Shown here: piece by piece, positions 1-7,891 of the stretch
Position numbering within the stretch: position 1 is the stretch's first letter
Layout: every line of letters begins with the position of its first letter
Origin: Caulobacter sp. 17J80-11
GTDB lineage: Bacteria > Pseudomonadota > Alphaproteobacteria > Caulobacterales > Caulobacteraceae
Assembly (NCBI RefSeq): GCF_014349105.1
Contig: NZ_JACSJI010000004.1
Span: 62,001 to 126,000, forward strand
Reading direction: 5' to 3'
Length of the DNA stretch: 64,000 nucleotides
Made by a program: the position numbers and the translations under genes
The notes under the pieces: model-generated
What the model saw: only the letters and a program-made list of their open reading frames with translations
Told to the model about the DNA's origin: nothing
The model's database searches: none

Positions 1-1333
1 GACGCGGCCCGAACAGGCGGGGGAGCACGCCGGCGCCCGTGCCGCCGGTCCCGGTCAGCCTGGTCTTGATGTCCCAGCGTCCCGCCTTCCAGGCGACCTC
101 GATCGGCCCGGCCGCCTTGCCCAGCCGGTAGCCGACCGCGGTGAACTGCTCGACGCTGGTGTCGCCGGTGAAGCGCCAGGCCTTCGGGTCGCCGTTCCAG
201 ACGCCCTTGATCCGCCCGGCCCCGGCCAGGTCGTGGCCGATCAGCCGGGAGATCGAGCCGGTGGCAACGTCCAGGCGCACGCCGTCGGGCGCGGTGCGGC
301 CCTTGGGCTCGAACACGCCGAAGGAGCGGGCGGTCAGGTTGGGGGCCCGGGCTTCCCAGGCGACGGCGAAGCGGTCGGCCGCGCGGCGCTGGCCGGCCAG
401 ACCGAACTTGACCTCGTCGCCCAGCCGCCGGCCGAAGGGGGCGAACAGGTCGGAGCCGGCGAACACCATCCGCCCGCCGATCAGCGCGCCGCCGTCGTCC
501 CAGCGGCCGTCGACCAGCAGGGGGGTGAAGGAGCCCGACTTCAGCAGGGCCTCGACCCGGCCGTCCTTGGTCGCGCCGCCGACCCTGACCTTCAGGGTGA
601 AGGGCAGGTCGGGCGAGTAGCCGAGCGAGCCGGCGATGGGGCCGCCTTTCGATTCAATAGCTTGAACGTCGACCTTGAGCGTATTTTTCAGGTCGCCGCG
701 CCCGCCGATCGACACGTCCGCGGTCACGAAGTCGCCCGGCCGCGAGACGCTCTTGGCGTCCAGCTTCACGGCCTTGGCGCCCAGGCGGTCGACGTCGGCC
801 TCGCCGGCCACGGTCCAGCGGCCGTACTCCTTGGAGAAGTCCGGCAGCAGTTCGATCTGGCCCTCGAACCGGTCGATGTCGATCGACAGCGGCATGGGGG
901 AGGGCGGCTCCAGCTGCGGCTCCAGCTCCGGACGGCGGATCAGGCGCAGCACCTCGGCGCTGATCAGCTCGGCGTGGAAGCGGCGGCCGATCAGCGGCGT
1001 CCAGCTCCAGTCGACGCGGACGTTTTTGGCCTCCAGCCACACGCCCTTGGCGTCGGCCACGGTCACCCGCTCCAGGGTGAAGTCGTTCCACAGGTCGCCC
1101 TTCAGGCCGTAAACGCTGAGCGTTCCGAAGCGGCCGACCTTCTTGCCCTGCACCAGGGTCAGGATCAGTTCGCGCCCCGGCTTGGAGACCAGGCCGTAGC
1201 GGCCGACCGCGAACACGCCGATCGCGAGCGCGGCCAGCACGGCCGCGGCGACGGCCAGCCACCACGCGGCGGTCCGGCGTCGCGTTTCGCGCTTTTTGGC
1301 GTCGCGCTCCGGGGCGGGGGTCTGGTCGGTCAA
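1..1333 (-). CDS. tamB: TamB, translocation and assembly module inner-membrane subunit (C-terminal part beyond window)
   Basis: Partial gene; the window edge removes the C-terminal part, including the family's TamB domain. The reading frame opens with a TTG at 1331-1333, the only usable start after the in-frame TAG at 1349-1351, with GGGGCAGG about 6 nt upstream. The start is followed by a basic stretch and one hydrophobic anchor (about residues 19-42, AWWLAVAAAVLAALAIG). The rest is the beta-rich AsmA-like sequence typical of TamB, with repeated short strands such as GRFGTLSVYGLKGDLW. In the family TamB spans the periplasm as a hydrophobic groove and works with the Omp85 protein TamA in outer-membrane biogenesis or lipid transport. 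It lies 133 bp downstream of tamA on the same strand, the usual tamAB order. Confidence 0.88.
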   Translation of the reverse strand, partial: MTDQTPAPERDAKKRETRRRTAAWWLAVAAAVLAALAIGVFAVGRYGLVSKPGRELILTLVQGKKVGRFGTLSVYGLKGDLWNDFTLERVTVADAKGVWLEAKNVRVDWSWTPLIGRRFHAELISAEVLRLIRRPELEPQLEPPSPMPLSIDIDRFEGQIELLPDFSKEYGRWTVAGEADVDRLGAKAVKLDAKSVSRPGDFVTADVSIGGRGDLKNTLKVDVQAIESKGGPIAGSLGYSPDLPFTLKVRVGGATKDGRVEALLKSGSFTPLLVDGRWDDGGALIGGRMVFAGSDLFAPFGRRLGDEVKFGLAGQRRAADRFAVAWEARAPNLTARSFGVFEPKGRTAPDGVRLDVATGSISRLIGHDLAGAGRIKGVWNGDPKAWRFTGDTSVEQFTAVGYRLGKAAGPIEVAWKAGRWDIKTRLTGTGGTGAGVLPRLFGPR

Positions 1334-1421
1334 AGCGCCTGCCCCCGGCTACTGTGGAGCTTCCACGGTAAAGCTGCGGCGTACGGACAAGGTTCCGCCG
1401 CGGGGCGGACGCGTGAGCTTT

Positions 1422-1444
1422 CCTTCTCCCGAGAGGGGAGAAGG
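1422..1444. repeat. Short dispersed palindrome in the tamA-tamB gap
   Basis: CCTTCTCCC (1422-1430), a 5-nt loop and GGGAGAAGG (1436-1444) form a perfect 9-bp stem. The same arms occur at 16230-16252, 43236-43408 and, with a shorter loop, at 33322 and 34215, so this is one copy of a dispersed intergenic palindrome. It lies between two co-directional genes, so an mRNA-stabilising or attenuating role is possible but is inference. Confidence 0.6.
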
Positions 1445-1466
1445 GAGATGGCGGCGCGAATCCCGC

Positions 1467-3251
1467 TCAAAACGCCTGCCCGATGCTGATGTAGATCTGG
1501 AAGTTCGGGTCGCCCTCGTCGGGGTTGACCGGCACGGCGACGTCGGCGCGGATCGGGCCGAACGGCAGGAAGTAGCGCACGCCCACGCCCAGCGAGAACT
1601 TGGCCCCGTCGAAGCTGGGCGACGGCTCCAGGCCCACCGCGCCGACGTCGCTGAACAGCACGTAGCCCCAGTTCTCGAAAATGCGCCGGCGCAGCTCCAG
1701 CGAGCCTTCGGCCAGCGACAGGCCGCCGCTGGGAGTGTTGTCGGGGAAGCGGGGGCCGACGCCCTGGTAGGCGTAGCCGCGCACCGAACCGCCGCCGCCG
1801 GCGAAGAAGCGTTCGGCCGTCGGCACTTCGGGCAGGGTCCCGCCGATCAGCGAGCCCAGCCGCAGGCGTCCGGCCACCACCGTGCGGCCCTGGTTGAACG
1901 GCACGTAGTAGGTGCCCTGGGCGTCGACCCGGGCGTAGGTCAGCTCCTCGTCGCCCAGCACCTGGGTGGGCTCCAGCCGGCCGTTGACCCGCCAGCCGCG
2001 CGTGGGGTTCAGAGGATTGTCGGAGCGGTCCAGCGAAAGGCCGCCGATCGCCCGCAAGGTGACCAGGTCGCGTTCGACCGTCGGGCTCAGGCCCGTGGCC
2101 GGATCGAACTCCGGCTCTTCGTTGTGGCTGGCCTCGACCTTCACGCCGTAGGTGATGAAGGAGGTCTTGCCCAGCCGGTGGGTGAGGGCGGCCTCGGCGC
2201 CCACGCCGGAGCGCACGTAGGCCTCGGTGTCCTGGTAGAACAGGCCGCCGGCCAGCCGCAGGGTGCGGCCGGGCTTTCGCCAGTGGGGCAGGCTGAGCGC
2301 GCCGCCGATGCGGCTCTCCAGCTCCGCCAGGCGCACCTCGGCGCTGAGGGTGTCGGCCCGGTGCAGACGGTTGTACCAGCTCCACTGGGTGTCCAGGCCG
2401 AAGCCCTCGGCGGTCGACCAGCCGAAGCCGGCCTCCAGCACGCGTCGCGGCCGGTCGGCCAGGCTGACCACCACCGGGCGTAGGCCCTGGGCGTCGGACT
2501 CCGGCGCCAGGGCCACGGTGACCGAGGTGTAGACCCCGGTGTCCAGCAGCCGCCGCTCCAGCTCGGCCACGTCGTCGGGATCGTAGACGTCGCCGCTCTT
2601 CCACGGCGCCAGGGCGACCACCCAGGCGGGGTTGGTCCGCCCCACGGTCTCCACCCGCACGCCGTCCAGGTGCACCAGCTCGCCCGCGGAGATGCGGAAG
2701 GTCGGCTGCACGGTCTCGGCGGCGTGGTCGACGATCACCTCGCGCGGCTCGGCCACGGCGTCGGCGTAGCCGTTCTGGTTCAGGGCCGAGATCACCCGGC
2801 CTTCGCCGGCGATCACGTCGGCGGCCCGGCCGGGCTCGCCGGGGCGCAGCTTGACGGCCGCGACGGCCGCGTCGGCGCTTTCCGGGTCGGGCGGCGGGGC
2901 CACCCAGGTCACCCGCGGGTCGGCCAGGCGGAACCGCGGGCCGGGATCGACGCGCACGACGGGCTTGGGCGGATCGCTGTCGGTCAGCGTCGGTTCGACC
3001 TCGTAGGCGTAGTAGCCTTCCGAGCGCAGGGCGGCGACGGCGTCCTCGGCCGCCTCGTTGGCGCGCTGGCGGGCCTGGAAGCGGCTGTCGGCGGGACGCT
3101 CGACCTCGCCGATCGAGCGTTCGATCCGCTTGCGCAGGTCGTCGTTGGTCACGCCCTCGACCGAAGCCTTGGGCGTGTCGGCGCGCGCCGGGGATCCGAC
3201 GGCCGCCAACCCGAGCAGGGCCGAAGCCGCCGCCGCTTGCCCAAATCGCAT
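1467..3251 (-). CDS. tamA: TamA, Omp85-family outer membrane protein
   Basis: 594 residues from the ATG at 3251; two TTG codons directly upstream keep the frame open but are less likely starts. A signal peptide (about residues 1-25, ending PARA) leads into a periplasmic region consistent with POTRA domains (about 30-260). A C-terminal 16-strand-type barrel (Bac_surface_Ag) follows. The GGGGSVRGYAY segment matches the conserved VRG(F/Y) motif of the Omp85 lid loop, and the chain ends in phenylalanine, as outer membrane barrels usually do. TamA partners TamB in assembling or supplying the outer membrane. Together with tamB just downstream this is a standard tam locus. BamA is excluded by size and by the tamB neighbour. 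Confidence 0.92.
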   Translation of the reverse strand: MRFGQAAAASALLGLAAVGSPARADTPKASVEGVTNDDLRKRIERSIGEVERPADSRFQARQRANEAAEDAVAALRSEGYYAYEVEPTLTDSDPPKPVVRVDPGPRFRLADPRVTWVAPPPDPESADAAVAAVKLRPGEPGRAADVIAGEGRVISALNQNGYADAVAEPREVIVDHAAETVQPTFRISAGELVHLDGVRVETVGRTNPAWVVALAPWKSGDVYDPDDVAELERRLLDTGVYTSVTVALAPESDAQGLRPVVVSLADRPRRVLEAGFGWSTAEGFGLDTQWSWYNRLHRADTLSAEVRLAELESRIGGALSLPHWRKPGRTLRLAGGLFYQDTEAYVRSGVGAEAALTHRLGKTSFITYGVKVEASHNEEPEFDPATGLSPTVERDLVTLRAIGGLSLDRSDNPLNPTRGWRVNGRLEPTQVLGDEELTYARVDAQGTYYVPFNQGRTVVAGRLRLGSLIGGTLPEVPTAERFFAGGGGSVRGYAYQGVGPRFPDNTPSGGLSLAEGSLELRRRIFENWGYVLFSDVGAVGLEPSPSFDGAKFSLGVGVRYFLPFGPIRADVAVPVNPDEGDPNFQIYISIGQAF

Positions 3252-3468
3252 CAACAAACTCGTTCCGCCCTGCCGCGCCGCCGCGCTTGTGCGAGCGGCT
3301 ACGCTTCAAACCACGGTCTAGCTGGACAGTTCCATAACGGCGCGGCGCGAGTCGCAGAACCTCGGCGTCAGAGAATCCCCCGCATCGGGTCAGGTATGTA
3401 CCCGATGGTCCCGCCGCTCCGGTCAGGGATGATCGCGCGCTTGCGGGGTTGGGCTCAGGAGAGAGTTC

Positions 3469-4029
3469 ATGACCGAGGGACCATCGAACACGACCCGGCG
3501 CGCCGTCCTCGTGACGGGCGGCGCGATGCTGGCCTTGAGCGCCTGCGCCTCGGACGGCGGTCCCAATCCCAAGCTCCAGACTGAGGCGCACCAGGCCCTG
3601 CAGGAGCTGGAGAGCAAGAACCCCGCCGCCCGGGCGATCGCCGGCCAGTCGCGTGCGGTGCTGGTGTTCCCGCGCATCACCCGCGCCGCCTTCGTGTTCG
3701 GCGGGCAGGGCGGCCGCGGCGTGCTGTTCGAAGGCGGCCGGCCGGCGGGCGACTACCAGTTCACCGGCGTGACCTGGGGCTTCTCGGCCGGGGTGCAGGC
3801 GTTCTCCTACGCCCTGTACTTCATGAACGACCGGGCGCTGGCCTCGCTGAAGGACGCCAAGGGCTGGGAATTCGGGGTCGGGCCGACCGTGGTGGTGGTC
3901 GACGCCGGCAAGGCCGCCCAGCTGAGCACCACCACCGCCCGCGACGACGTCTACGCCTTCGTCTGGGGCCAGCAGGGCCTGATGGCCGGGGTGGACCTGC
4001 AGGGCTCGAAGATCAGCAAGGTGAAGTGA
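3469..4029 (+). CDS. SYLF/Ysc84-domain lipid-binding lipoprotein
   Basis: 186 residues. The N-terminus has an arginine pair, a hydrophobic stretch and a lipobox-like ALSAC (cysteine near residue 27), indicating a lipoprotein. The body matches the SYLF (Ysc84, DUF500) family: SRAVLVFPRI, a glycine-rich GGQGGRGVLF and FGVGPTVVVVDAG are its typical strands. Bacterial members are exported proteins of uncertain role with a presumed phosphoinositide- or lipid-binding fold. The gene is divergent from tamA across about 215 bp and is followed by an imperfect GC-rich hairpin at 4036-4076 that could act as a terminator. Assignment to family is secure; function is not known. Confidence 0.82.
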   Translation: MTEGPSNTTRRAVLVTGGAMLALSACASDGGPNPKLQTEAHQALQELESKNPAARAIAGQSRAVLVFPRITRAAFVFGGQGGRGVLFEGGRPAGDYQFTGVTWGFSAGVQAFSYALYFMNDRALASLKDAKGWEFGVGPTVVVVDAGKAAQLSTTTARDDVYAFVWGQQGLMAGVDLQGSKISKVK

Positions 4030-4224
4030 GGCTCCGGAGGAGGGGAGCGCGCGTTCGTACGCCTCCGCTCCTCCTCCCTTCGGCCTAGGGGCCGCACCTT
4101 TTCGGACGTACGCACGTTCATTGGAGCGTAAAAGGCGCCCCGACCACGCCTGGGCCGAAGACGGCGACGGGGGCTAGCACGCGTGGCTTTCGGCCCGGGA
4201 TCGACGGGGACGGAGTATGTCCCG

Positions 4225-4626
4225 ATGATCCTGCGTTCCTTGCTCGCGACTTCGACCCTTCTGGCCGCGACGGCCGCGCTCGGCGCCTGCGCCGGCGGAC
4301 CGATGGAGCCGCCCAATCCGGTCCAGGTTTCCGAGGCCAGCTACGTCTGCGACAGCGGCGAGCGGCTGACCGCCCGGTTCGAATACGGCTCGCAGCGGAC
4401 CCTGTTCCTGGGGACCGCCGACCTCGACGGGCGGGTGCTGAGCGCGCCGAAGAACGCGGTCGTGGTCATCGCCGACGACAGCCCGCCGGTGCGCATGGAG
4501 CAGGGGCCGTCGTGGACCGACACCGGCTTCGACTATCACGCCGACGGCGGCTACCGCTTCACCGGCGAGGCCGGCCGCGTGATCCTGACCACGCCGGCCG
4601 GCACGCAGTTCTGCCGGACGGGCTGA
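4225..4626 (+). CDS. Small lipoprotein, possibly MliC-like lysozyme-inhibitor fold
   Basis: 133 residues from the ATG at 4225. A further upstream start is open, but the protein from 4225 begins with a clean lipoprotein signal (MILRSLLATSTLLAATAALG) and lipobox LGAC. The mature part begins with YVCDSGERLTARFEY and ends with a cysteine near the C-terminus (TQFCRTG). That layout, Y-x-C-x-x-G at the start of a small beta barrel closed by a C-terminal cysteine, is reminiscent of membrane-bound C-type lysozyme inhibitors, but the central motif is not clear. Call it an exported lipoprotein with a tentative fold. It stands alone between the SYLF gene and the convergent arsenic operon. Confidence 0.7.
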   Translation: MILRSLLATSTLLAATAALGACAGGPMEPPNPVQVSEASYVCDSGERLTARFEYGSQRTLFLGTADLDGRVLSAPKNAVVVIADDSPPVRMEQGPSWTDTGFDYHADGGYRFTGEAGRVILTTPAGTQFCRTG

Positions 4627-4656
4627 GGCGGCCAGCGGAGCTGGGGCGGTGAGCCG

Positions 4657-5073
4657 CTACTGCGGCGCCAGCTCCACCACTTCCCCGTCTTCCTTCACGA
4701 ACCGATCGGGTCGGCGCTCCAGCACGTCGAACACGCGCTCGGAGGGGCGGGCCAGGACGACACCCTTCGGCGTCACCACGAAGGGGCGGTTCACCAGCAC
4801 CGGGTGGGCGACCATCGCGTCGAGAACCTGATCGTCCGACGCCGCAGGATCGAGCAGGCCGAGGTCCGCCGCCGGCGTGCCCTTCTCGCGCATGGCCTCG
4901 CGGGCCGACAGGCCGGCCTCGCTGAACAGCTCGACCAGCTGTTCACGATCCCAGCCGTCCTGCAGGTATTCGATGACGGTCGGCTCGTATCCGGCCGCCC
5001 GGATCATGGCCACGGCGTTGCGGGACGTGCCGCAGGCCGGGTTATGGAAGACGATCACCGGAAAGGGGCTCAT
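4657..5073 (-). CDS. arsC: Arsenate reductase, glutaredoxin-dependent (ArsC family)
   Basis: 138 residues, the usual size for the glutaredoxin-linked ArsC class. The active-site segment NPACGTSRNAV places the catalytic cysteine at residue 14 and a conserved arginine at 18. The later NRPFVVTPKG and ARPSERV segments match the oxyanion-binding part of the family. The enzyme reduces arsenate to arsenite in the cytoplasm using glutathione/glutaredoxin. It is the last gene of the arsenic cluster, starting 3 nt after aqpS ends, so the two are almost certainly translated from one mRNA. No ArsB or Acr3 pump is present, so arsenite exit would rely on the neighbouring aquaglyceroporin. Confidence 0.93.
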   Translation of the reverse strand: MSPFPVIVFHNPACGTSRNAVAMIRAAGYEPTVIEYLQDGWDREQLVELFSEAGLSAREAMREKGTPAADLGLLDPAASDDQVLDAMVAHPVLVNRPFVVTPKGVVLARPSERVFDVLERRPDRFVKEDGEVVELAPQ

Positions 5074-5076
5074 GGT

Positions 5077-5772
5077 TCACTCTGCAGGCTGGGACTGTTG
5101 AACGGGGGCGGGGTGGGGCCCGAGCAACCACCCGAACACGCCGACGGCGGCCAGGGCGCCCACCAGCTGGGCGAGGATGAAGCCGGCGACCGAGGCCGGA
5201 GCGATGCCGGCGAAGCTGTCGCTGAGCGCGCGCGCCACGGTGACGGCCGGATTGGCGAAGCTGGTCGATGCGGTGAACCAGTAGGCCGAGGTGATGTAGA
5301 GGCCGACCAGGGCGGGCACGGCCGACGGCCGGAAGCGCAGGCCGCCGAGAATGGTGGCGAGCAGGCCGAAGGTGGCCACCGCTTCGGCGAAGTCCAGCGC
5401 CAGGCCTTCGCGGGCCTTGGTCGAGACCTGCAGTACGGGCTCGGCGAACATCAGGTGCGCGGCCCAGACGCCGCCGATCGCGCCGACGAGTTGGGCCGCC
5501 ACGTAGGCCAGGGCGATCTTCCAGCCCAGTTCGCGGCGGACCAGGAAGGCCAGCGTCACCGCCGGATTGAACTGGGCGCCCGAGACGGGCCCGAACACGG
5601 TGATCAGCACGACCAGGGCCGCCCCGGTCGCGAGCGTGTTGCCGAGCAGGGCCAGGGCGACGTTCCCGCCGGACAGTTGCTCGGCCATGATGCCCGAGCC
5701 GATCACGACGCAGAGCAGGGTGGCCGTGCCGAGCGCCTCGGCCGCGAGGCGGCGGGAAAGGCTGTACTGCAT
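5077..5772 (-). CDS. aqpS: Aquaglyceroporin of the arsenic operon (AqpS-like MIP channel)
   Basis: 231 residues with about six hydrophobic helices and both NPA half-helix motifs (AQFNPAVTLAF near residue 66 and SFANPAVTVAR near 170), the hallmark of MIP channels. In Sinorhizobium meliloti AqpS replaces the arsenite pump in an arsR-aqpS-arsC-arsH operon: arsenate is reduced by ArsC and arsenite leaves by diffusion through the channel. The same order arsR-aqpS-arsC is seen here with gaps of 11 and 3 nt, so that role is the best inference. Members of this clade also conduct methylated arsenicals, which would suit the arsI gene upstream. Confidence 0.9.
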   Translation of the reverse strand: MQYSLSRRLAAEALGTATLLCVVIGSGIMAEQLSGGNVALALLGNTLATGAALVVLITVFGPVSGAQFNPAVTLAFLVRRELGWKIALAYVAAQLVGAIGGVWAAHLMFAEPVLQVSTKAREGLALDFAEAVATFGLLATILGGLRFRPSAVPALVGLYITSAYWFTASTSFANPAVTVARALSDSFAGIAPASVAGFILAQLVGALAAVGVFGWLLGPHPAPVQQSQPAE

Positions 5773-5783
5773 CGCGCGGCGCC

Positions 5784-6122
5784 TCAGCAGCAGGCCGCGC
5801 GGGCGGCGGTTTCGGACAGCGGGGCGCAGATCTCGGGCCGGCCGGCGCAGCAGTCCTCGACCAGGAAGGCCAGCAGGGCGCCCATGCGCGTGTAGTCCGC
5901 GCTGTAGATGATCGAGCGGCCCTCGCGGCGGGACTGAACCAGGCTCGCGCCCGCCAGGATGTTGAGGTTGGTCGACAGCGTGTTGGGCAGCGAGCCCGTG
6001 GCGCGCGCGATGTCGCCGGCGGCCATGCCGTCGGCGCCGGCACGGACCAGCAGTCGGAAAACCTCCAGGCGTCCCGGGTGGGCGAGGGCGGACAAGGCGG
6101 TGACGGCCACAGTAGATTCCAT
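5784..6122 (-). CDS. arsR: ArsR-family arsenic-responsive repressor (copy 1)
   Basis: 112 residues with a winged helix-turn-helix (about 12-75; LSTNLNILAGASLVQSRREG is the recognition helix and wing). It lacks the classic CVCDL metal site of E. coli ArsR. Instead it has C91, C92 and C99, plus C111-C112 at the end. A vicinal pair followed by a third cysteine resembles the C-terminal arsenite site described for the Acidithiobacillus ferrooxidans ArsR. The gene starts inside an AATTC-N10-GAATT palindrome (6120-6146) and has no good Shine-Dalgarno sequence, so it may be autoregulated and near-leaderless. It heads the arsR-aqpS-arsC part of the cluster. Confidence 0.9.
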   Translation of the reverse strand: MESTVAVTALSALAHPGRLEVFRLLVRAGADGMAAGDIARATGSLPNTLSTNLNILAGASLVQSRREGRSIIYSADYTRMGALLAFLVEDCCAGRPEICAPLSETAARAACC

Positions 6123-6146
6123 AATTCTGGATCTATCGAATTAATG
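6120..6146. promoter_or_regulatory. Probable ArsR operator over the arsR1 start codon
   Basis: AATTC (6123-6127) and GAATT (6138-6142) are perfect 5-bp arms 10 bp apart, inside a wider imperfect palindrome bounded by CAT and ATG. The site is AT-rich in a 70% GC region and overlaps the arsR1 initiation codon (6120-6122). Position and symmetry fit an ArsR/SmtB dimer site; binding is inferred. Confidence 0.55.
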
Positions 6147-6174
6147 GTCGGCCGTCACCCCTGGTCAGGTGTGC

Positions 6175-6633
6175 TCAGGCCGTCGCGCCGCAGCAGGCCT
6201 TCGCTTCAGCTTCCGCTTCGGGCGTGGCGAGCAGGTCCAGCGCCTCGGCGCGATCGTCGCCGTAGACGGCGATCTGGCGCATCGAGCGGAAGGTCTCCCA
6301 CACCAGGCCGTCGGGGTCGGTGGCCCAGTGCTTGTCGCTCTCGGCGTAGCAGCACTTCGCGCAGGTCTCGTCGTGGGTGCTGATGTTGGCGGCGCCCAGC
6401 GCGGCGTACAGCGCCTCCAGTTCGCCGTCCTCCTCGGCCTGGACGCCCAGGTGGTTCAGGCCCGGCTTGCGGTCGCCCTTTTCCGAGATGGCGAAGTTCA
6501 CGCGCGGGTCTTCCAGCATCCACTTGGCGTAGTCGGGCTTGTTCACCGTCGGCTCGGCCTGGAACAGGGCGCTGTAGAAGCCGATCGACTTCTGCAGGTT
6601 GCTGACGCTGACGTGGACGTGCAGGCGCTTCAT
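6175..6633 (-). CDS. arsI: ArsI/CadI-type glyoxalase-fold protein, probable C-As lyase
   Basis: 152 residues, vicinal oxygen chelate fold. Candidate Fe(II) ligands are H5 or H7, H61 (in GLNHLGVQ) and E113 (in VWETF), spaced as in the type I extradiol dioxygenase-like ArsI enzymes. CAKCCYAESDKHWATDPDG carries the vicinal pair C94-C95 that binds trivalent organoarsenicals in characterised ArsI proteins; CadI relatives share this segment. ArsI cleaves the carbon-arsenic bond of methylarsenite and trivalent aromatic arsenicals. The C-terminal tail is acidic and ends with another CC pair. It lies between two arsR genes in the same transcription direction, which supports the arsenic assignment over cadmium. 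Substrate range is inference. Confidence 0.85.
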   Translation of the reverse strand: MKRLHVHVSVSNLQKSIGFYSALFQAEPTVNKPDYAKWMLEDPRVNFAISEKGDRKPGLNHLGVQAEEDGELEALYAALGAANISTHDETCAKCCYAESDKHWATDPDGLVWETFRSMRQIAVYGDDRAEALDLLATPEAEAEAKACCGATA

Positions 6634-6690
6634 GATTGTTCTCCTATAGAACCGGTTTTGTGGTGATGTTTGGGTAAAAAAGGGGGAGGG

Positions 6691-7017
6691 TCACGAACAC
6701 CCTCCGAACCCTTCGCAGCAGCGCTCGATCAGGAACGTCCCGAGCGACTGGACGGCGTGGAAGTCGACCCGCGAACGGACCTCGCGTCCGACCTTCTCCT
6801 GGACCACCAGCCCCGAGCGCACGAGGGCGTTCAGGTGATGGGCCTGGGTGGAGAGGGCCAGGCCGGAATGCTTCTGCAGCTCCCCGACCGTCAGGCCCTC
6901 GGCGCCGGCCCGCACCAGCAGCCGCAGCAACTGCACCCGCGCCGGCGCGCCGAGGGCGGCGAACCGGTCGGCCATCTGAACTTCGAGAGCGGCGTCGTCA
7001 CGGACCATAACATCCAT
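6691..7017 (-). CDS. ArsR-family repressor (copy 2, ahead of arsI)
   Basis: 108 residues from the ATG at 7017; a second ATG at 7008 is also possible. Winged helix-turn-helix with GLALSTQAHHLNALVRSGLV as recognition helix and EKVGREVRSRVDF as wing. The C-terminus carries C100, C101 and C107 (ERCCEGFGGC), the same CC-x5-C-like arrangement as copy 1 (CC-x6-C). Overall it is only distantly similar to copy 1. It is the first gene of the cluster, 57 bp before arsI, so a reasonable guess is that it controls arsI in response to trivalent or methylated arsenic. An AT-rich stretch around 7005-7040 contains ATAT-N8-ATAT near the start and may hold its operator. Confidence 0.85.
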   Translation of the reverse strand: MDVMVRDDAALEVQMADRFAALGAPARVQLLRLLVRAGAEGLTVGELQKHSGLALSTQAHHLNALVRSGLVVQEKVGREVRSRVDFHAVQSLGTFLIERCCEGFGGCS

Positions 7018-7146
7018 ATAACCGGGAATATCGTTTTGTCTAGTCCCTGCTGCTCGCAAAAGGAAAGGGCGCCGGCTCGAGGCCGACGCCCTTGGTCAGT
7101 TCCGCCGGCGCAGGGAGGGGGGAGGCGCCGGCGACGGGAGTGGCGG

Positions 7147-7761
7147 TCAGGCCGCCAGGGCGACGTCCGCGATGCTGCGGTGGGCGGCCTCGATGGCGTC
7201 GCGCTTGTGGTCGGGGCCCAGGTTGACGCCTTCGGCGCGGACGAACTCGACGTCGGTGACGCCCAGGAAGCCGAACACCGAGCGCAGGTAGCGCTCCTGG
7301 TGGTCGATCGCCTCCAGCGGGGTGCCGTTGTAGACCCCGCCGCGCGAGGACACGATGATCACCTTCTTGCCGCCGGCCAGGCCTTCCGGGCCGGCCTCGG
7401 TGTAGCGGAAGGTCTTGCCGGCCACCGCCACGCGGTCGATCCAGGCCTTCAGCTGGCTGGGGATCGAGAAGTTGTACATGGGCGCGCCGATGACCACGAC
7501 GTCGGCGGCCAGGAACTGGTCCAGGGTCGCGTCGCTGGCGACCACGTCGCGCTGCTGGTCGGCGCTGCGCTGGTCTTCCGACACGGCGCGGGCGGCGAAC
7601 AGGGAGGACGACAGGTGATCCAGCGGCTCGGCCGCCAGGTCGCGATAGGTCGTTTGCGCGTCCGGCGCGCGGCGGAGCTGCTCGGCCACGACCGCGGCGG
7701 TGAGGGCGCGGCTCACGGAGTCGCCGCCCATGATGCTGGAGTCCACGTGCAGGATGTTCAT
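7147..7761 (-). CDS. azoR: FMN-dependent NADH-azoreductase
   Basis: 204 residues from the ATG at 7761; a longer frame upstream lacks family similarity. The flavodoxin-like fold begins MNILHVDSSIMGGDSVSRAL, with the FMN-phosphate loop S-S-x-x-G-x-S-x-S typical of AzoR. It continues with APMYNFSIPSQLKAWIDR (flavin-binding loop) and SSRGGVY. The enzyme reduces azo dyes and quinones with NADH and is often linked to thiol or quinone stress. It is divergent from a LysR regulator, with 130 bp between starts holding a palindrome at 7811-7841, so regulation by that LysR is likely. Confidence 0.92.
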   Translation of the reverse strand: MNILHVDSSIMGGDSVSRALTAAVVAEQLRRAPDAQTTYRDLAAEPLDHLSSSLFAARAVSEDQRSADQQRDVVASDATLDQFLAADVVVIGAPMYNFSIPSQLKAWIDRVAVAGKTFRYTEAGPEGLAGGKKVIIVSSRGGVYNGTPLEAIDHQERYLRSVFGFLGVTDVEFVRAEGVNLGPDHKRDAIEAAHRSIADVALAA

Positions 7762-7810
7762 GCGCCACCTCTGAAAAACGTTCGCGACGGGGCGTCGCGG
7801 TGTGGCGTAC

Positions 7811-7841
7811 ATCTATTGCAACAGCATCAGATACATTAGAT
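7811..7841. promoter_or_regulatory. Palindrome in the azoR/lysR divergent promoter region
   Basis: ATCTA (7811-7815) and TAGAT (7837-7841) face each other across 21 bp, with an extra ATCAGAT inside. The site is AT-rich and roughly central in the divergent gap. It is a candidate binding site for the adjacent LysR protein; the T-N11-A core is not unambiguous. Confidence 0.4.
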
Positions 7842-7891
7842 GGGGATATAAGAACTGAACGTTCCCCCGGTGGAACGATGCGTGGGGCCTC

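Noticed and set aside
3309-3333. AACC-N16-GTTCC on the + strand, i.e. GGAAC-N16-GGTT on the minus strand, upstream of tamA as an EcfG promoter.
   Set aside because: The -10 element has a mismatch (GGTT for CGTT) and TamA is not an expected stress gene; treated as chance.
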